NCBI GenBank assembly: GCA_023375785.1
Contig: SZWC01001202.1
Coordinates: 146,820 to 210,819, forward strand
Direction of reading: 5' to 3'
Source: Penium margaritaceum
Lineage: Eukaryota; Streptophyta; Zygnematophyceae; Desmidiales; Peniaceae
DNA: 64,000 nt
In this document: in pieces, positions 25,134 through 37,017 of the stretch
How the letters are laid out: every line of letters starts with the position of its first letter
How positions within the stretch are numbered: position 1 is the first letter of the stretch
Position numbers and translations under genes: made by a program
Notes under the pieces: generated by a model
Told to the model about the DNA's origin: nothing
Database searches by the model: none
The model's input: only the letters and a program-made list of their open reading frames with translations

Positions 25134-27540
25134 AAAGTTGACTACACAATGTGAAACTCTTTTCATGATATTCAGTGACACAAGCATACTTTGGTTGGTC
25201 ATTGTGCATGGTAGCCACACCGTGCCACCACTTATCAAAGGTCTTTGTACTTGCTAGTCAATAGCGAGTATTCCCAAATCATTGTTTCTCCCTCTGCCCA
25301 TTTTTGACTTTTATGATGAGTTGTGAACTTTGACCACACACACTAAACTTCTTTGGTCATGAGCAGTGATGTGTGCCTACTCAAGTAGGTCGTTATGCAC
25401 GGTAGCCACACCGTGCCAATACATACAAAGAGTATTTGTACTTGCTAGAAGATACATAGTGTTTTGAAACCATGTTCTCCCCCTCTGACCGTTTGTGACT
25501 CATGTTATGGGTTGCGAACGTTGACCACCCTTATTGAAATTCTTTGGTCATGGTTAGTGGCATATGCCTAGTTCGGTTTGTCACCGTACGTGGTTACCAC
25601 ACCGTGTCACTACGTATTGAAGGTCTTTGTGCTTTCTAGCTGATAGCTAGTGTTCCCAAACCATGTTTACACCCTCTGACTATCAGTGACTCGTGTTGTG
25701 AGTTGTCAACGCTAACCACGTGAAGTAAAATTCTTTGTTCATGGTCAGTGACATATGCATACTTTGGTTAGTCACTGTGCATTGTAGCCACACTCTCCCA
25801 CTACATATTGACGGTATTCGTACTTGCTAGTCAATAACTAGTATTCACAAACCATTATCTTCCACCCTGACCATTTGTGACTCGTGTCATGAGTTGTAAA
25901 GGCTTACAACACTTAGTGCCATTATTTGGTCATGGTCAATGACATATGCCCACTTTGGTTGGTCATTGTGCATGGTATCCACACCGTGCCACAACGTATT
26001 GAAGCTCCTTGTGCTTGCCTTTGGATACTTGGTGTTCCAAAACCATTGTTTCCCCCTCTGACCATTTGTGACTCGTATTATGAGTTGTCAATGTTGACCA
26101 CACACAGCAGATTTCTTTGGTCAAAGGCAGTACATATGCCTCCTTTGGTCGTTCATTGTGCATGGTAGCCACACCGTGCTACTGCTGACTGAAGGTCGTT
26201 GTACTTGCTAGTTGAGAACTAATATTCCCATAGCATTGTTTCCTCCCCTGACCGTTTTTGACTCGTGTCATGATTGGTCAGCGTTGACCACCCATATTGA
26301 AAGTCTCTCAACATGGTCAGTGACATATGCCTAGTTTGGTTGTTTGGTGAGCATGTTAGCCACACCGTGCCACTACGTATTGAAGTTCCTTGTCCTTTCT
26401 AGTCGATACATAGGGTTCCCAAACCATTGTCTCTCCCTCTGACCATTTGTGACTCGTGTTAGGAGCTGTCAATGTTGACCACACATAATGGACTTCTTCG
26501 GTCATAGTCAGTGACATATGCATCCTTTGGTCGGTCACTTTGCACGCTAGCCACATCGTGCCACAACTTGTTGAAAATCTTTCTTCTTGCTAGTTGATAT
26601 CTAGTGTTCCCAACCCATGGTTTCCCCCACTGACCAGTTGTGACTCGTGTTATGAGTTTTCAACGTTGACCACACACTCTGAAATCCGTTTGGTCATGGT
26701 TTGTGACACATGCTTACTTTGGTTTGTTACTGTACATGGTTACCACGCCGTGTCATTACATATTGAAGGTCTTTGTGCTTTCTTGTTGACAGCCAGTGTT
26801 CCCAATCAATTGTTAGCCCCCTTTGACTATCTGTGATCCGTGTTGTGAGTTGTAAATGTTGACCAGATGAAGTGAAATTCTTTGTTCATGGTCAGTCAGA
26901 TATGCACACTTTGGTTGGTCAAAGTGCATTGTAGCCACACTTTACCACTACATATTGAAGGTATTTGTACTTGCTAGTCGATAACTAGTATTCACTAACC
27001 ATTATCTTCCACCCTGACCATTTGTAACTCGTGTTATGAGTTGTCAAGGTTTACCTCACTTAGTGCCATTATTTGGTCATGGTCAGTGACATATGCCTAC
27101 TTTGGTTGGTCATCGTGCATGGTATCCACACCGTCCCACAACGTTTTGAATCTCCTTGTGCTTGCTATTTGATACTTGGTGGTCCCAACCCATTGTTTTC
27201 CCCTCTCACCATTTGTGACTCGTATTATGAGTTCTAAATGTTGACCACACACAGCGGGTTTGTTTGCTCAAAGGCAGTTCATATGCCTACTTTGGTCGGT
27301 CATTGTGCATGGTTGCCACACTGTGCCACTACTGAATGAAGGTCGTTGTACTTTCTCGTTGAGAACTGATCTTCCCATAGCATGTTTTCCACCCATGACC
27401 GTTTTTTGTCTCGTGTTATGGTTGGTCAACGTTGACCACCCATATTGAAATTCCCTCGTCATGGTCAGTGTCATATGCCTCATTTGGTTGTTTGGTGTGC
27501 ATATTGGCCACACCGTGCCACTATGTATTAAAGTTCTTTG

Positions 27541-27560
27541 TCCTTTCTAGTCATTGTTTT
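27541..27560 (+). other. Deletion junction, B/C monomer fused to D
   Basis: The text 'ctttctagtc' (B to C boundary) is followed at once by 'attgttttcccctctgac' and then D-type text. The F-to-F distance across this point is about 941 in place of 1146, so about 205 bp, one monomer plus a little, are missing. Confidence 0.75.
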
Positions 27561-28114
27561 CCCCTCTGACAGTTGTGACTCGTGTTATGAGTTTTCAACG
27601 TTGACCACACACTGTGAAATCCGTTTGGTCATGGTTTGTGACACGTGTCTTCTTTGGTTTGTTGTTGTACATGGTTACCACGCCGTGTCATTACATATCG
27701 AAGATCTTTGTGCTTTCTTGTTGACAAGCAGTGTTCCCAAACCATTGTTAGTCCCCTATAACTATCTGTGACCCGTGGTGTGAGTTGTAAATGTTGACCA
27801 CATGAAGTGAAAATCTTTGTTCATGGTCAGTCACATATGCATACTTTGGTTGGTCACCGTGCATTGTAGCCACACTGTGCCACTACATATTGAAGGTATT
27901 TGTACTTGCTAGTCGATAACTAGTATTCACAAACCATTATCTTCCACCCTGATCATTTGTGACTCGTGTTATGAGTTGTCAAGGTTTACCACACTTAGTG
28001 CCATTACTTGGTCATGGTCAGTGACATATGCCTACTTTGGTTGGTCATCGTGCATGGTAGCCACACCGTGCCTCAACGTATTGGAGCTCCTTGTGCTTAC
28101 TATTTGATACTTGA

Positions 28115-28140
28115 TTTTCCCAAACCATTGTTACCCCCTC
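28115..28140 (+). other. Hybrid F/D monomer
   Basis: An F-class monomer (ctatttgatacttg) passes into the D-class tail (attgttaccccctctgacta) and is followed by E and another F. The two F starts are only about 380 bp apart. This is the pattern expected from out-of-register exchange between monomers of different class. Confidence 0.75.
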
Positions 28141-29858
28141 TGACTATCAGTGACTCGTGTTGTGAGTTGTAATTGTTGACCACATGAAGTGAAATTCTTT
28201 GTTCATGGTCAGTGACATATGCATACTTTGGTTGGTCACTGTGCATTGTAGCCACACTGTGCCATTACATATTGAAGGTATTTGTACTTGCTAGTCAATA
28301 ACAAGTATTCACATATCATTATCTTTCACCCTGACCATTTGTGACTCATATTATGAGTTGTCAATGTTTACCACGCTTAGTGCCATTATTTGGTCATGGT
28401 CAGTGACATATGCCTAGTTTGGTTGGTCATCGTGCATGGTATCCACACTGTGCCACACCGTATTGAAGCTCATTGTCCTTGCTATTTGATACTCGGTGTT
28501 TCCAAACCATTATTTCCCCCTCTAACCATTTGTGACTCGTATTATGAGTTGTCAACGTTGACCACACACAGCGGATTTCTTTGGTCAAAGGCAGTACATA
28601 TGCCTACTTTGGTCGGTCATTGTGCATGGTAGCTACACCGTGCTACTACTCACTGAAGGTCGTTGTACTTGGTAGTTTAGAACTGATATTCCCATAGCAT
28701 TGTTTCCTCCCCTGACTGTTTGTGACTCGTGTTATGGTTGGTCAACCTTGACCACCCATATTGAAATTGTTTGGTCATGGTCAGTGAAATATGCCTAGTT
28801 TGGTTGTTTGGTGTGCATTGTACCCACACCGTGCCACTACGTATTGAAGATCTCTGTCCTTTCTAGTCGATACATAGGGTTCCCAAATCATTGTCTCTCC
28901 CTCTGACCATTTGTGACTCGTGTTATGAGTTGTCAATGTTGACCACACACTATGAAATCCGTTTGGTCATGGTTTGTGACACATGCCTACTTTGGTTTGT
29001 CACTGTACATGGTTACGACGCCATATCATTACATATCAGAGGTCTTTGTGCTTTCTTGTTGACAGCTAGTGTTCCCAAACCATTGTTAGCCCCCCTCTGA
29101 CTATGTGTGATCCGTGCTGTGAGTTGTAAATGTTGACCACATGAAGTGAAATTCTTTCTTCATGGTCAGTGACATATGCATACTTTGGTTGGTCACTGTG
29201 CATTGTAGCCAGACTATGCCACTACATATTGAAGGTATTTGTACTTTTTAGTCAATAACTAGTATTGAGAAACCATTCTCTGCCAATCTGACCATTTCTG
29301 ACTCGTGTTATGAGTTGTCAAAGTGTACTACACATGGTGACATTAGTTGGTCATGGTCAGTGACATATGCCTACTTTGGTTGGTCATCGTGCATGGTATC
29401 CACACCGTGCCAAAACGTATTGCAGCTCCTTGTGCTTGATTGTTGATATTTGGTGTTCCCAATCCATTATTCCCCCCTCTGACCATTTGTGACTCCTTTT
29501 ATGAGTTGTCAACGTTGACCACACACAGCGGATTTCTTTGGTCAAAGGCAGTACACATGCCTACTTTGGTCGGTCATTGTGCACGGTAGCCACACCGTGC
29601 TACTACTGACTGAAGGTCGTTGTACTTGCTAGTTGGTATCTAGTATTCCCAAACCATTGTTTCCCCCTCTGACAATTCGTGACCCATTTTATGGGTTGTG
29701 AACGTTGACCACACATAGTAAAACTATTTGGTCATGGTAAGTGGCACATGCCTAAACTGGTTGGTTATTGTCCATGGTAGCCAAACCATTCCACTAATTG
29801 TTTAAATTTTTTGTACTTGCTAGTCAATAAATAGCAAAAGGATTCTCCCTCTGACACC

Positions 29859-30360
29859 AGGTTGGTTTTTGTTGATTTGTTACGCGTAGGTGTCTTCACT
29901 GGAATACTCCCTCCCACCCCCTAGAGGGATGTTCCTTGGACGACCTGGAGGATTGATTTGTGACCGCATTATGACACCCCCCCTATTCCCCCACGGCTTA
30001 GGCTTGAAAGTAGAGTTGAGGTATCACAACACGGTTGCCCCCTCCCCAGGTCGCGAGCCTATTATATACTGCACGTACGAGGATTCAAACCCAGGACCTA
30101 CCGCTCCAGAAACTAACTCTATAAACACTAAGCCAGCGCACATGGTGTTCATATGATGTCCAAATGACATTATAAGGGTTCCTATGGGTAACCGGCATAG
30201 AATAAGGGGGTGTAAGATTAGAGGGTAGTTTTCAAAAGTATGAATGATAACAAAATTAGTTTAATTATACAAACATTGACGTAGACGGAATTTCAAAATT
30301 TGCAGCTTTGAGCTTGAATAACCTCTCAACTATTGCTCCGATTGACCAGGCGTAAGAAAG
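29859..30360 (-). mobile_element. SINE-like insert, copy 3
   Basis: A 502-bp copy of the insert at 3851, with the same edges and neighbours. Its B-box complement (ggattcaaaccc) lies near 30079-30090 and its A-box complement (cactaagccagcgc) near 30127-30140, both on the + strand, so the element reads on the - strand. It has the shortest C-rich tracts of the four copies. Like the others it travels with its satellite flanks. Confidence 0.6.
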
Positions 30361-32717
30361 AAAGTTGACAACACACAGTGAAACTCTTTTTATGATTTGC
30401 AGTGACACAAGCATACTTTGGTTGGTCATTGTGCATGGTAGCCACACCGTGCCACCACTTATCGAAGGTCTTTGTACTTGCTAGTCGATACCGAGTATTA
30501 CCAAACCATTGTTTCTCCCTCTGCCCATTTCTTACTTGAATTAAGACTTGTGAACGTTGACCACACACACTAAACTTCTTTGGTCATGAGTAGTGATGTA
30601 TGCCTACTTCGGTAGGTCGTTGTACATGTTAGCCACAACGTGCCAATACATAAGAAAAACATTTATACTTGCTAGAAGATACATAGTGTTTTGAAACCAT
30701 GTTTCCCCCATCCGACCATTTGTGACTCGTGTTTTGGGTTGCGAATGTCGACCACCCTTATTGAAATTCTTTGGTCATGGTTAGTGACATATGCCTAGTT
30801 TGGTTTGTCACTGTACGTGGTTAGCACGCCGTGTCACTACGTATTGAAGGTCTTTGTGCTTTCTAGTTGATAGCTAGTGTTCCCAAATCATTGTTACCCC
30901 CTCTGACTATCAGTGACTCATGTTGTGAGTTTTCAACGCTGACCATCTGAAGTGAAATTCTTTGTTCATGGTCAGTGACATATGCATACTTTGGTTGGTC
31001 ACTGTGCATTGTAGCCACACTATGCCATTACATATTGAAGGAATTTGCGCTTGCTAGTCAATAACTAGTATTCACAAACCATTATCTTCCACCCTGACCA
31101 TTTGTGACTCGTGTTATGAGTTGTCAAGGTTTACCACACTTCGTGCCATTATTTGGTCATGGTCAGTGACATATGCCTAGTTTGGTTGGTCATCGTGCAC
31201 GGTATCCACACCGTGCCACAACGTATTGAAGCTCCTTGTGCTTGCTTTTTGATACTTGGTGTTCCCAAACTATTGTTTCCCCCTCTGACCATTTGTGACT
31301 CGTATTATGAGTTGTCAATGTTGACCACACACAGCAGATTTATTTGGTCAAAGGCAGTACATATACCTACTTTGGTCGTTTATTGTGCATGGTAGCCACA
31401 CCATGCTAATACTGAATGAAGGTCACTGTACTTGCTAGTTGAGACCTGATATTCCCATATCATTGTTTCGTCCCCTGACCATTTTTGACTCGTGTTATGG
31501 TTGGTCAACGTTGACCACCCATATTGAAATTCTCTCGTCATGGTCAGTGACATATGCCTAGTTTGGTAGTTTGGTGTGCACATTAGCCACACCGTGCCAC
31601 TACGTATTGAAGTTCCTAGTGGATACATATGGTTCCCAAACCATTGTCTCTCCCTCTGACCATTTGTGACTCGTGTTGTGAGTCGTCAATGTTGACCACA
31701 CATAGTGGACTTCGTCGGTCATAGTCAGTGGCATATGCATCCTTTGGTTGGTCATTGTGCACGCTAGCCACACTGTGCCACTACTTGTTGAAAATCTGTC
31801 TACTTGCTAGTTGATAACTACAGTTCTCAACCCATGGTTTCCCCCACTGACCAGTTGTGACTCGTGTTACGAGTTTTCAACGTTGACCACACACTCTGAA
31901 ATCCGTTTGGTCATGGTTTGTGACACATGCCTACTTTGGTTTGTTACTGTACATGGTTACCACGCCGTGTCATTACGCATCAAAGGCCTTTGTGCTTTCT
32001 TGTTGACAGCTAGTGTTCCCAAACCCGTGTTGTGAGTTGTAAACGTTGACCACATATAGTGAAATTCTTTGTTCATTGTCAGTGACATATGCATACTTTT
32101 GTTGGTCACTGTGCATGATAGCCACACTGTACCACTACACATTGAAGGTATTTGTACTTGCTAGTCGATAACTTGTATTCACAAATCATTTTCTTCCACC
32201 CTGACCATTTGTGACTCGTGTTATGAGTTGTCATTTACCACACGTAGCGCCATTATTTGGTCATGGTCATTGACATATGCCTACTTTGGTTGGTCATCTC
32301 GCATGGTATCCAGACTATGCCACAACTTTTTCAAGCTCCTTGTGCTTGCTATTTGATACTTGGTGTTCCCAAACCATTGTTTCCCCCTCTGACAATTTTG
32401 GGCTCGTATTATGAGTTGTCAATGTTGACCACACACAGCAGATTGTTTTGGTTAAAGGCAGTACATATGCCTGCTTTGGTTGGTCATTGTGCATGGTAGC
32501 CACACCGTGCTACTACTGACCGAAGGTCGTTGTACTTGCTAGTTGAGAACTGATATTCCCATAGCATTGTTTCCTCCCCTTACCATTTGTGACTCGTGTT
32601 ATGGTTGGTCAACGTTGACCACCCATGTTGAAATTCTTTGGTCATGGTCAGTGACATGCCTAGTTTGGTTGTTTGGTGTGCATACTAGCCACACCGTGCC
32701 ACAACGTATTGAAGTTA
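30361..32717 (+). repeat. 191-bp satellite array up to the Mutator-like insertion
   Basis: Divergent monomers follow the insert, then an ordinary HOR from an F start at 31153 to another at 32257. D-type text near 32023 jumps about 25 bp ('cccaaaccc' to 'gtgttgtgag'), and the next E-to-F boundary lacks a few bases near 32234. The segment ends inside a B monomer at the 9-bp word ttgaagtta (32709-32717), which is repeated at 35177. Confidence 0.94.
32709..32717 (+). repeat. Target site duplication, left copy
   Basis: ttgaagtta, identical to 35177-35185. It is ordinary B-monomer sequence ('gtattgaagttatttgtcc' in intact monomers). Removing the 2459-bp element and one copy of this word restores an intact monomer, so the insertion point is certain. 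Confidence 0.95.
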
Positions 32718-32873
32718 GGGTCAATTGCTTCAACTCGCACAACTTCGCTAACTAATGCCTCTAACTAGAATGCCTTGAAAACTATTTCCGTCGCCTAGAG
32801 CCTGCGCAACTATTTTGCGCTCCCTAGAACTAGTTTCGGCGCTTCGAAAGCCGACGAAGTGCATCAGATGTAA
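32718..32873 (+). repeat. MULE left terminal inverted repeat
   Basis: 156 bp from GGGTCAATTG to about 'gcatcagatgtaa'. It pairs with 35022-35176 reversed. It contains a short inner dyad (gcgcaa...ttgcgc near 32814-32820) partly kept in the other end. Matching is best over the outer half. Confidence 0.92.
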
Positions 32874-35021
32874 TAGAGCAGACATTCAAAGCGATACGAT
32901 ATCTTTCGGGTCACATGAGAGCTTCTCAACGCAAGAAGATGGAGAAGGGCATATACGAGCCATACAACTGCGTGGACGTCAGGGAAGAGTGAAGATAAGG
33001 TCATAAACTCATAATGCTCAAACGTTTTTCTATCATGAAAAAGGATCCCTGTCAACTCTCGTTAGATAGAGATTGGAGAAAATGTTGTTTAAACGAAACA
33101 TCATTAATCTTGAATGATAACGAACATGGAAGTCCACAAGAAATTGGTTGATTTTTTAAAAACCTGTTTTGATTTTTTTAAATGGAAATTGAGATGACAT
33201 GAGAGTAATTCAAAATTAGACTAGAGGAAAAAGGGTGAGATCTTGAAATCATGAAAGAAGCATTACAAAAAAAACATAAATTTCTATTACATTCATTGAT
33301 TAATGATTTTATTGTTTGAGAATAATTGTTTTTCATTGATACGAAAAAAAAAAAGAAAACACTCATCTATAAACTTTAAATGTTTTGTAAGTCAGATTTC
33401 TTAATTTTTTTCACAAGCTAGAAATCTGATAAAAAAATTTATCATTTAATCCATAATTATCTCATGAATTCATGTAAAAAATAATTTTACTTGAAAAACA
33501 TATTAGTTAAAAAAATTAATATACATGTATGTATATGTATATCTAAACATAAAATACCATAATTCATCATCACTCTTATAAAAGTAGTATCGAACTTAGT
33601 TTCAACTATGTAATTAGAAAAATAAAACTTTTATTCAGGTGGAATAATTAATTGAAATGTGTTCACTGTACTTATAATCAATGCATTCGAAAAATACTTC
33701 ATAAAAGGTTTTATTTTTCAATTGAAAATTATGTATATAATTGGTAGAAATCCTAAACATGGATATGAAAAAACTCTTTCACATTGATTCGATTTTGATA
33801 AGGAAAAAAACATACAATAACACTTATTCACTTCAATGGGGGAAAAGTCCTACTTTACGTTTGAATGAGTTCTTCTTGTACATATCAGCACATAAATACA
33901 TTGTTTTGTAAGGATAAATTATGAGAATAGATCTAAAATCAACAAGATAACTAATAACTCTATATGTCAATGCCTTTGACTCTACCCATGTTTCTAGCAA
34001 TTATTCATGTCCTTACGTTTTAGGAATAGGTTGGTAAATTCTTGTAAACTTATATACAAGAAATGGAAATCGAAACAAATGTGCATAATCTATCAAAAAA
34101 TGCATAAATACTACATAAAATAAGATAAGTATTGGCATATGTTTTATGATGATAAATCATTTCATGAAAAGTGATATCAAAACCTTTTTTGGTAGTATTT
34201 TTTCGTATGATTGCTATGGATGAGAATCCTTTAATTTAAATGTAATTGATATCATCATTTAATTTATTTCATAATTGATGTTCATTTAAATGTATCCACT
34301 AAAATTTGGTTTTTTAATGTATTTTTATCATAGTTAATTGAACATATCTTTAGTTTGATGAAGTTTCTGTTGTATTCAATGCCTCTTCTATCATGAAGGT
34401 TTTATTATCAAGAAATGATTAAAAAAAACACAAGATATAATATATACTTTATAGAGTTATTAGGAACAATCTTATGAAGGAATACACTCCATAGAAAGTT
34501 TAGCACTAGATTTGAAGGACCGTTGATTTTTCCAACTTACAAAGCCCAACAAAATCCAAGAAAATCATTTTTTATGCATTGAATTATTTTTAATATGATT
34601 TAATTTTAATGGATTCATGGAAGACAATTATTTGAATTTTTTTCATAGTTTTGTCTTGTAATGACGTATTAGTTTTTGGTACAAAACTAAAATTTCATGG
34701 CTTTGATGTGACCTAGTAAATGCATTAGGAAATTGTACCATAATGATGTCATCATGAAATCATCATGAAATTTGCTTCTAATAAGAGAAAATTCATTTTA
34801 AATCGAAATTAAATGTAATGCTCTCACTCTACAAAATTATTTTCATAGTATGTAAAATACAATATCACTTGTTTTATCGTATATCACGAACAAATTTCCT
34901 TCTTACTTGGTCTTGCTTTCAATGTCCATGATGTTTGCTGGATGTTGTACTTTACTGCTTTGTTTCCAAATGCCCCTTTTGGACCTGAATCATTGTTCCC
35001 ACCTTCGAAAGTCCTTTCCGT
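32874..35021. other. AT-rich MULE interior without recognised genes
   Basis: About 2.1 kb, rich in A and T runs, with no satellite homology. The longest open frames are about 60-85 codons (for example 34907-35164 on +, and 33178-33366 on -), low in complexity and unlike anything I know. The stretches 32874-33060 and 34890-35021 have more balanced composition and could be remnants of captured or ancestral sequence, but I recognise neither. Confidence 0.8.
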
Positions 35022-35176
35022 TGCATCTGATGTACGCTGCCGGAAGTCGAAGCGCAAAAAGTGGTTCTAGGCATCGCAAAAAAGTTGCGCTGTCTCTAGG
35101 CGACGGAAATAGTTTTCGAGGCATTCTAGTTAGAGGCATTAGTTGGCGAAGTCGTGCGAGCTGAAGCAATTGACCC
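35022..35176 (-). repeat. MULE right terminal inverted repeat
   Basis: Ends ...CAATTGACCC, the reverse complement of the left end. Homology fades at about 35021 ('ttgcatctgatgt'), matching the inner edge of the left repeat. A reading frame that runs across it (34907-35164) is not a gene, because half of it is inverted-repeat sequence. Confidence 0.92.
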
Positions 35177-35185
35177 TTGAAGTTA
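35177..35185 (+). repeat. Target site duplication, right copy
   Basis: ttgaagtta, a perfect copy of 32709-32717, followed directly by the rest of the interrupted B monomer (ttcgtcctttctag). Confidence 0.95.
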
Positions 35186-35367
35186 TTCGTCCTTTCTAGT
35201 TGTAACATAGGGTTCCCAAACCATTGTCTCTCCCTCTAACCATTTGTGACTCGTGTTATGCGTTGTCAATGTTGACCACACATAGTGGACTTCTTCGTTC
35301 ATAGTCAGTGACATATGCATCCTTTGGTTGGTCACTGTGCATGCTAGCCACGCCATGCCACTACTTG
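35177..35367 (+). repeat. Last + monomer before the inversion
   Basis: The rest of the B monomer and most of a C monomer, together 191 bp, still in + orientation. It ends 'ccactacttg' at about 35367, where + homology stops. Confidence 0.9.
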
Positions 35368-35372
35368 TGAGT
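35366..35372. other. Satellite orientation switch (inversion junction)
   Basis: Left of this point the satellite reads on the + strand; right of it every monomer reads on the - strand. The + monomer stops inside C at 'ctacttg' and the - array starts inside an A monomer at about 35371 ('tatcagttcttaac', reverse complement of the A word). Only two or three bases (tg/tga) can be shared, so the join shows little homology. All sequence from here to 64000 keeps the new orientation. Confidence 0.92.
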
Positions 35373-37017
35373 ATCAGTTCTTAACTAGCAAGTACAGCGA
35401 CCTTCAATCAGTATAAGCACGGTGTGGCTACCATGCACAATAACCGGCCAAAGTACGCATATGTACTACCTTTGACCAAAGAGATCCGCTGTGTGGTCAG
35501 TATTGACAACTCATAACAAGAATCACAAATGGTCAGAGGGGAGAGAATGGTTTGGGAACACAAGGTATCATCTAGCAAGCACAAGGACCTTCAATAAGCT
35601 GTGGCACGGTGTGGATACCATGCACGATGACCAACCAAAGTAGGCATATGTCACTGACCATGACCAAATAATGTCACTAAGCGTGGTAAAGTTTGACAAC
35701 TCATAACACAAGTCACAAATGGTCAGGACGGACCATTATGGTTTATGAATACTAGTTATCGGCTAGCAAGTACAAACAACATCAATATGTAGTGGCACCG
35801 CGTGGCTACCATGCACAGTGACATCCCAAAGAATGCATATGTCACTGACCATGGCCAATGAATTTCACTTCATGTGGTCAGCGTTGACAACTCACAATAC
35901 AAGTCAGTGATAGTCAGAGGGGGTAACAATGGTTTGGGAACACTAGCTATCAAGTAGAAAGCACAAAGACCTTCGATACGTAGTGACACGGCGTGGTAAC
36001 CATGTAAAGTGCCAAACCAAAGTAGGCATATGTCACAAACCATGACGAAACGGATTTTACAGTGTGGCCAACGTTGAAAACTCATAACACGAGTCACAAA
36101 TGGTCAGTGGGGGAGACCATGGGCTGGGAACACTAGTTATCAACTAGCAAGTAGAAATGTTTTCAACAAGTAGCTGCACGGTGTGGCTAGCATGCACAAT
36201 GACCAACCAAAGGATGCATATGTCACTGACTATAATTGAAGAAGTCCACTATGTGTGGTCAACATTGGCAACTCATGACACGAGTCTGAAATGGTCAGAG
36301 GGAGACACAATGGTTTGGGAACCCTATGTATCAACTAGAAAGGACAAAGAACTTCAATACGTAGTGGCATGGTGTGGCTATTATGCACACCAAACAACCA
36401 ACCTAGGCATATGTCACTGACCATAACCAAATAATTTCAACATGGGTGGTCAACTTTGACCAACCATAACACAAGTTACCAACTGTAAGGTGAGGAAACA
36501 ATGCTATGGGAATATCAGTTCTCAACTAGCAAGTGCAATGACCTTCAGTTAGTAGTAGCACGGTGTGGCTACCATGCACAATGACCAACCAAAGCAGGCA
36601 TATGTACTGCCTTTGACCAAAGAAATCCGCTGTGTGGGGTCAACGTTGACAACTCATAATACGGGTCACAACTGATCAGAGGAGGAGAATGGTTTGAGAA
36701 CAACAAGTATCAAATAGCAAGCACAAGGAGCTTCAATATGTTGTGGCACTGTGGGGATACCATGCACGATGAACAACCAAAGTAGGCATATGGCAATGAC
36801 CATGACCAAATAATGGCACTAAGTGTGGTAAACCTTGACAGCTCATAACACAAGTCACAAATTATCAGGGTGGAATATAATGGTTTGTGAATACTAGTTA
36901 TCCACTAGCAAGTACAAATACCTTCAATATGTAGTGGCACAGTGTGGCTACAATGCACAGTGACAAACCAAAGTATGCATATGTCACTGACCATGAACAA
37001 AGAATTTCACATCATGT

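Larger units (their letters stand above)
25134..29858 (+). repeat. 191-bp satellite array with several hybrid monomers
   Basis: + orientation. F-class starts lie at 25926, about 27073, about 28014 and 28390; only the first spacing is HOR-like, and then the order is disturbed. Junctions: near 27551 B/C text runs into D text (about 205 bp missing), near 28127 an F monomer switches to a D tail, and near 28949 C text passes straight to D (one monomer skipped). From about 29230 the block typical of the region before the SINE-like insert begins again. No gene is present. Confidence 0.93.
32718..35176. mobile_element. Non-autonomous Mutator-like element (MULE), 2459 bp
   Basis: Bounded by long terminal inverted repeats (156 bp left, 155 bp right) that open GGGTCAATTGCTTCA and are about 86% identical by my count; the outer 83 bp have only four mismatches. 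The 9-bp perfect target duplication is the size typical of Mutator-like elements. The interior (32874-35021) is strongly AT-rich with no reading frame longer than about 85 codons and no transposase (DDE, MULE domain) I can recognise, so it must have depended on a transposase made elsewhere. GC content is higher only within about 200 bp of each end. An intact target duplication suggests it is younger than the surrounding array. Other superfamilies with 8-9 bp duplications, such as hAT at 8 bp, usually have much shorter inverted repeats. Confidence 0.88.

Noticed and set aside
34907-35208. Frames of 72-85 codons at the right end of the MULE
   Set aside because: They are mostly inverted-repeat sequence, and no transposase signature is present.
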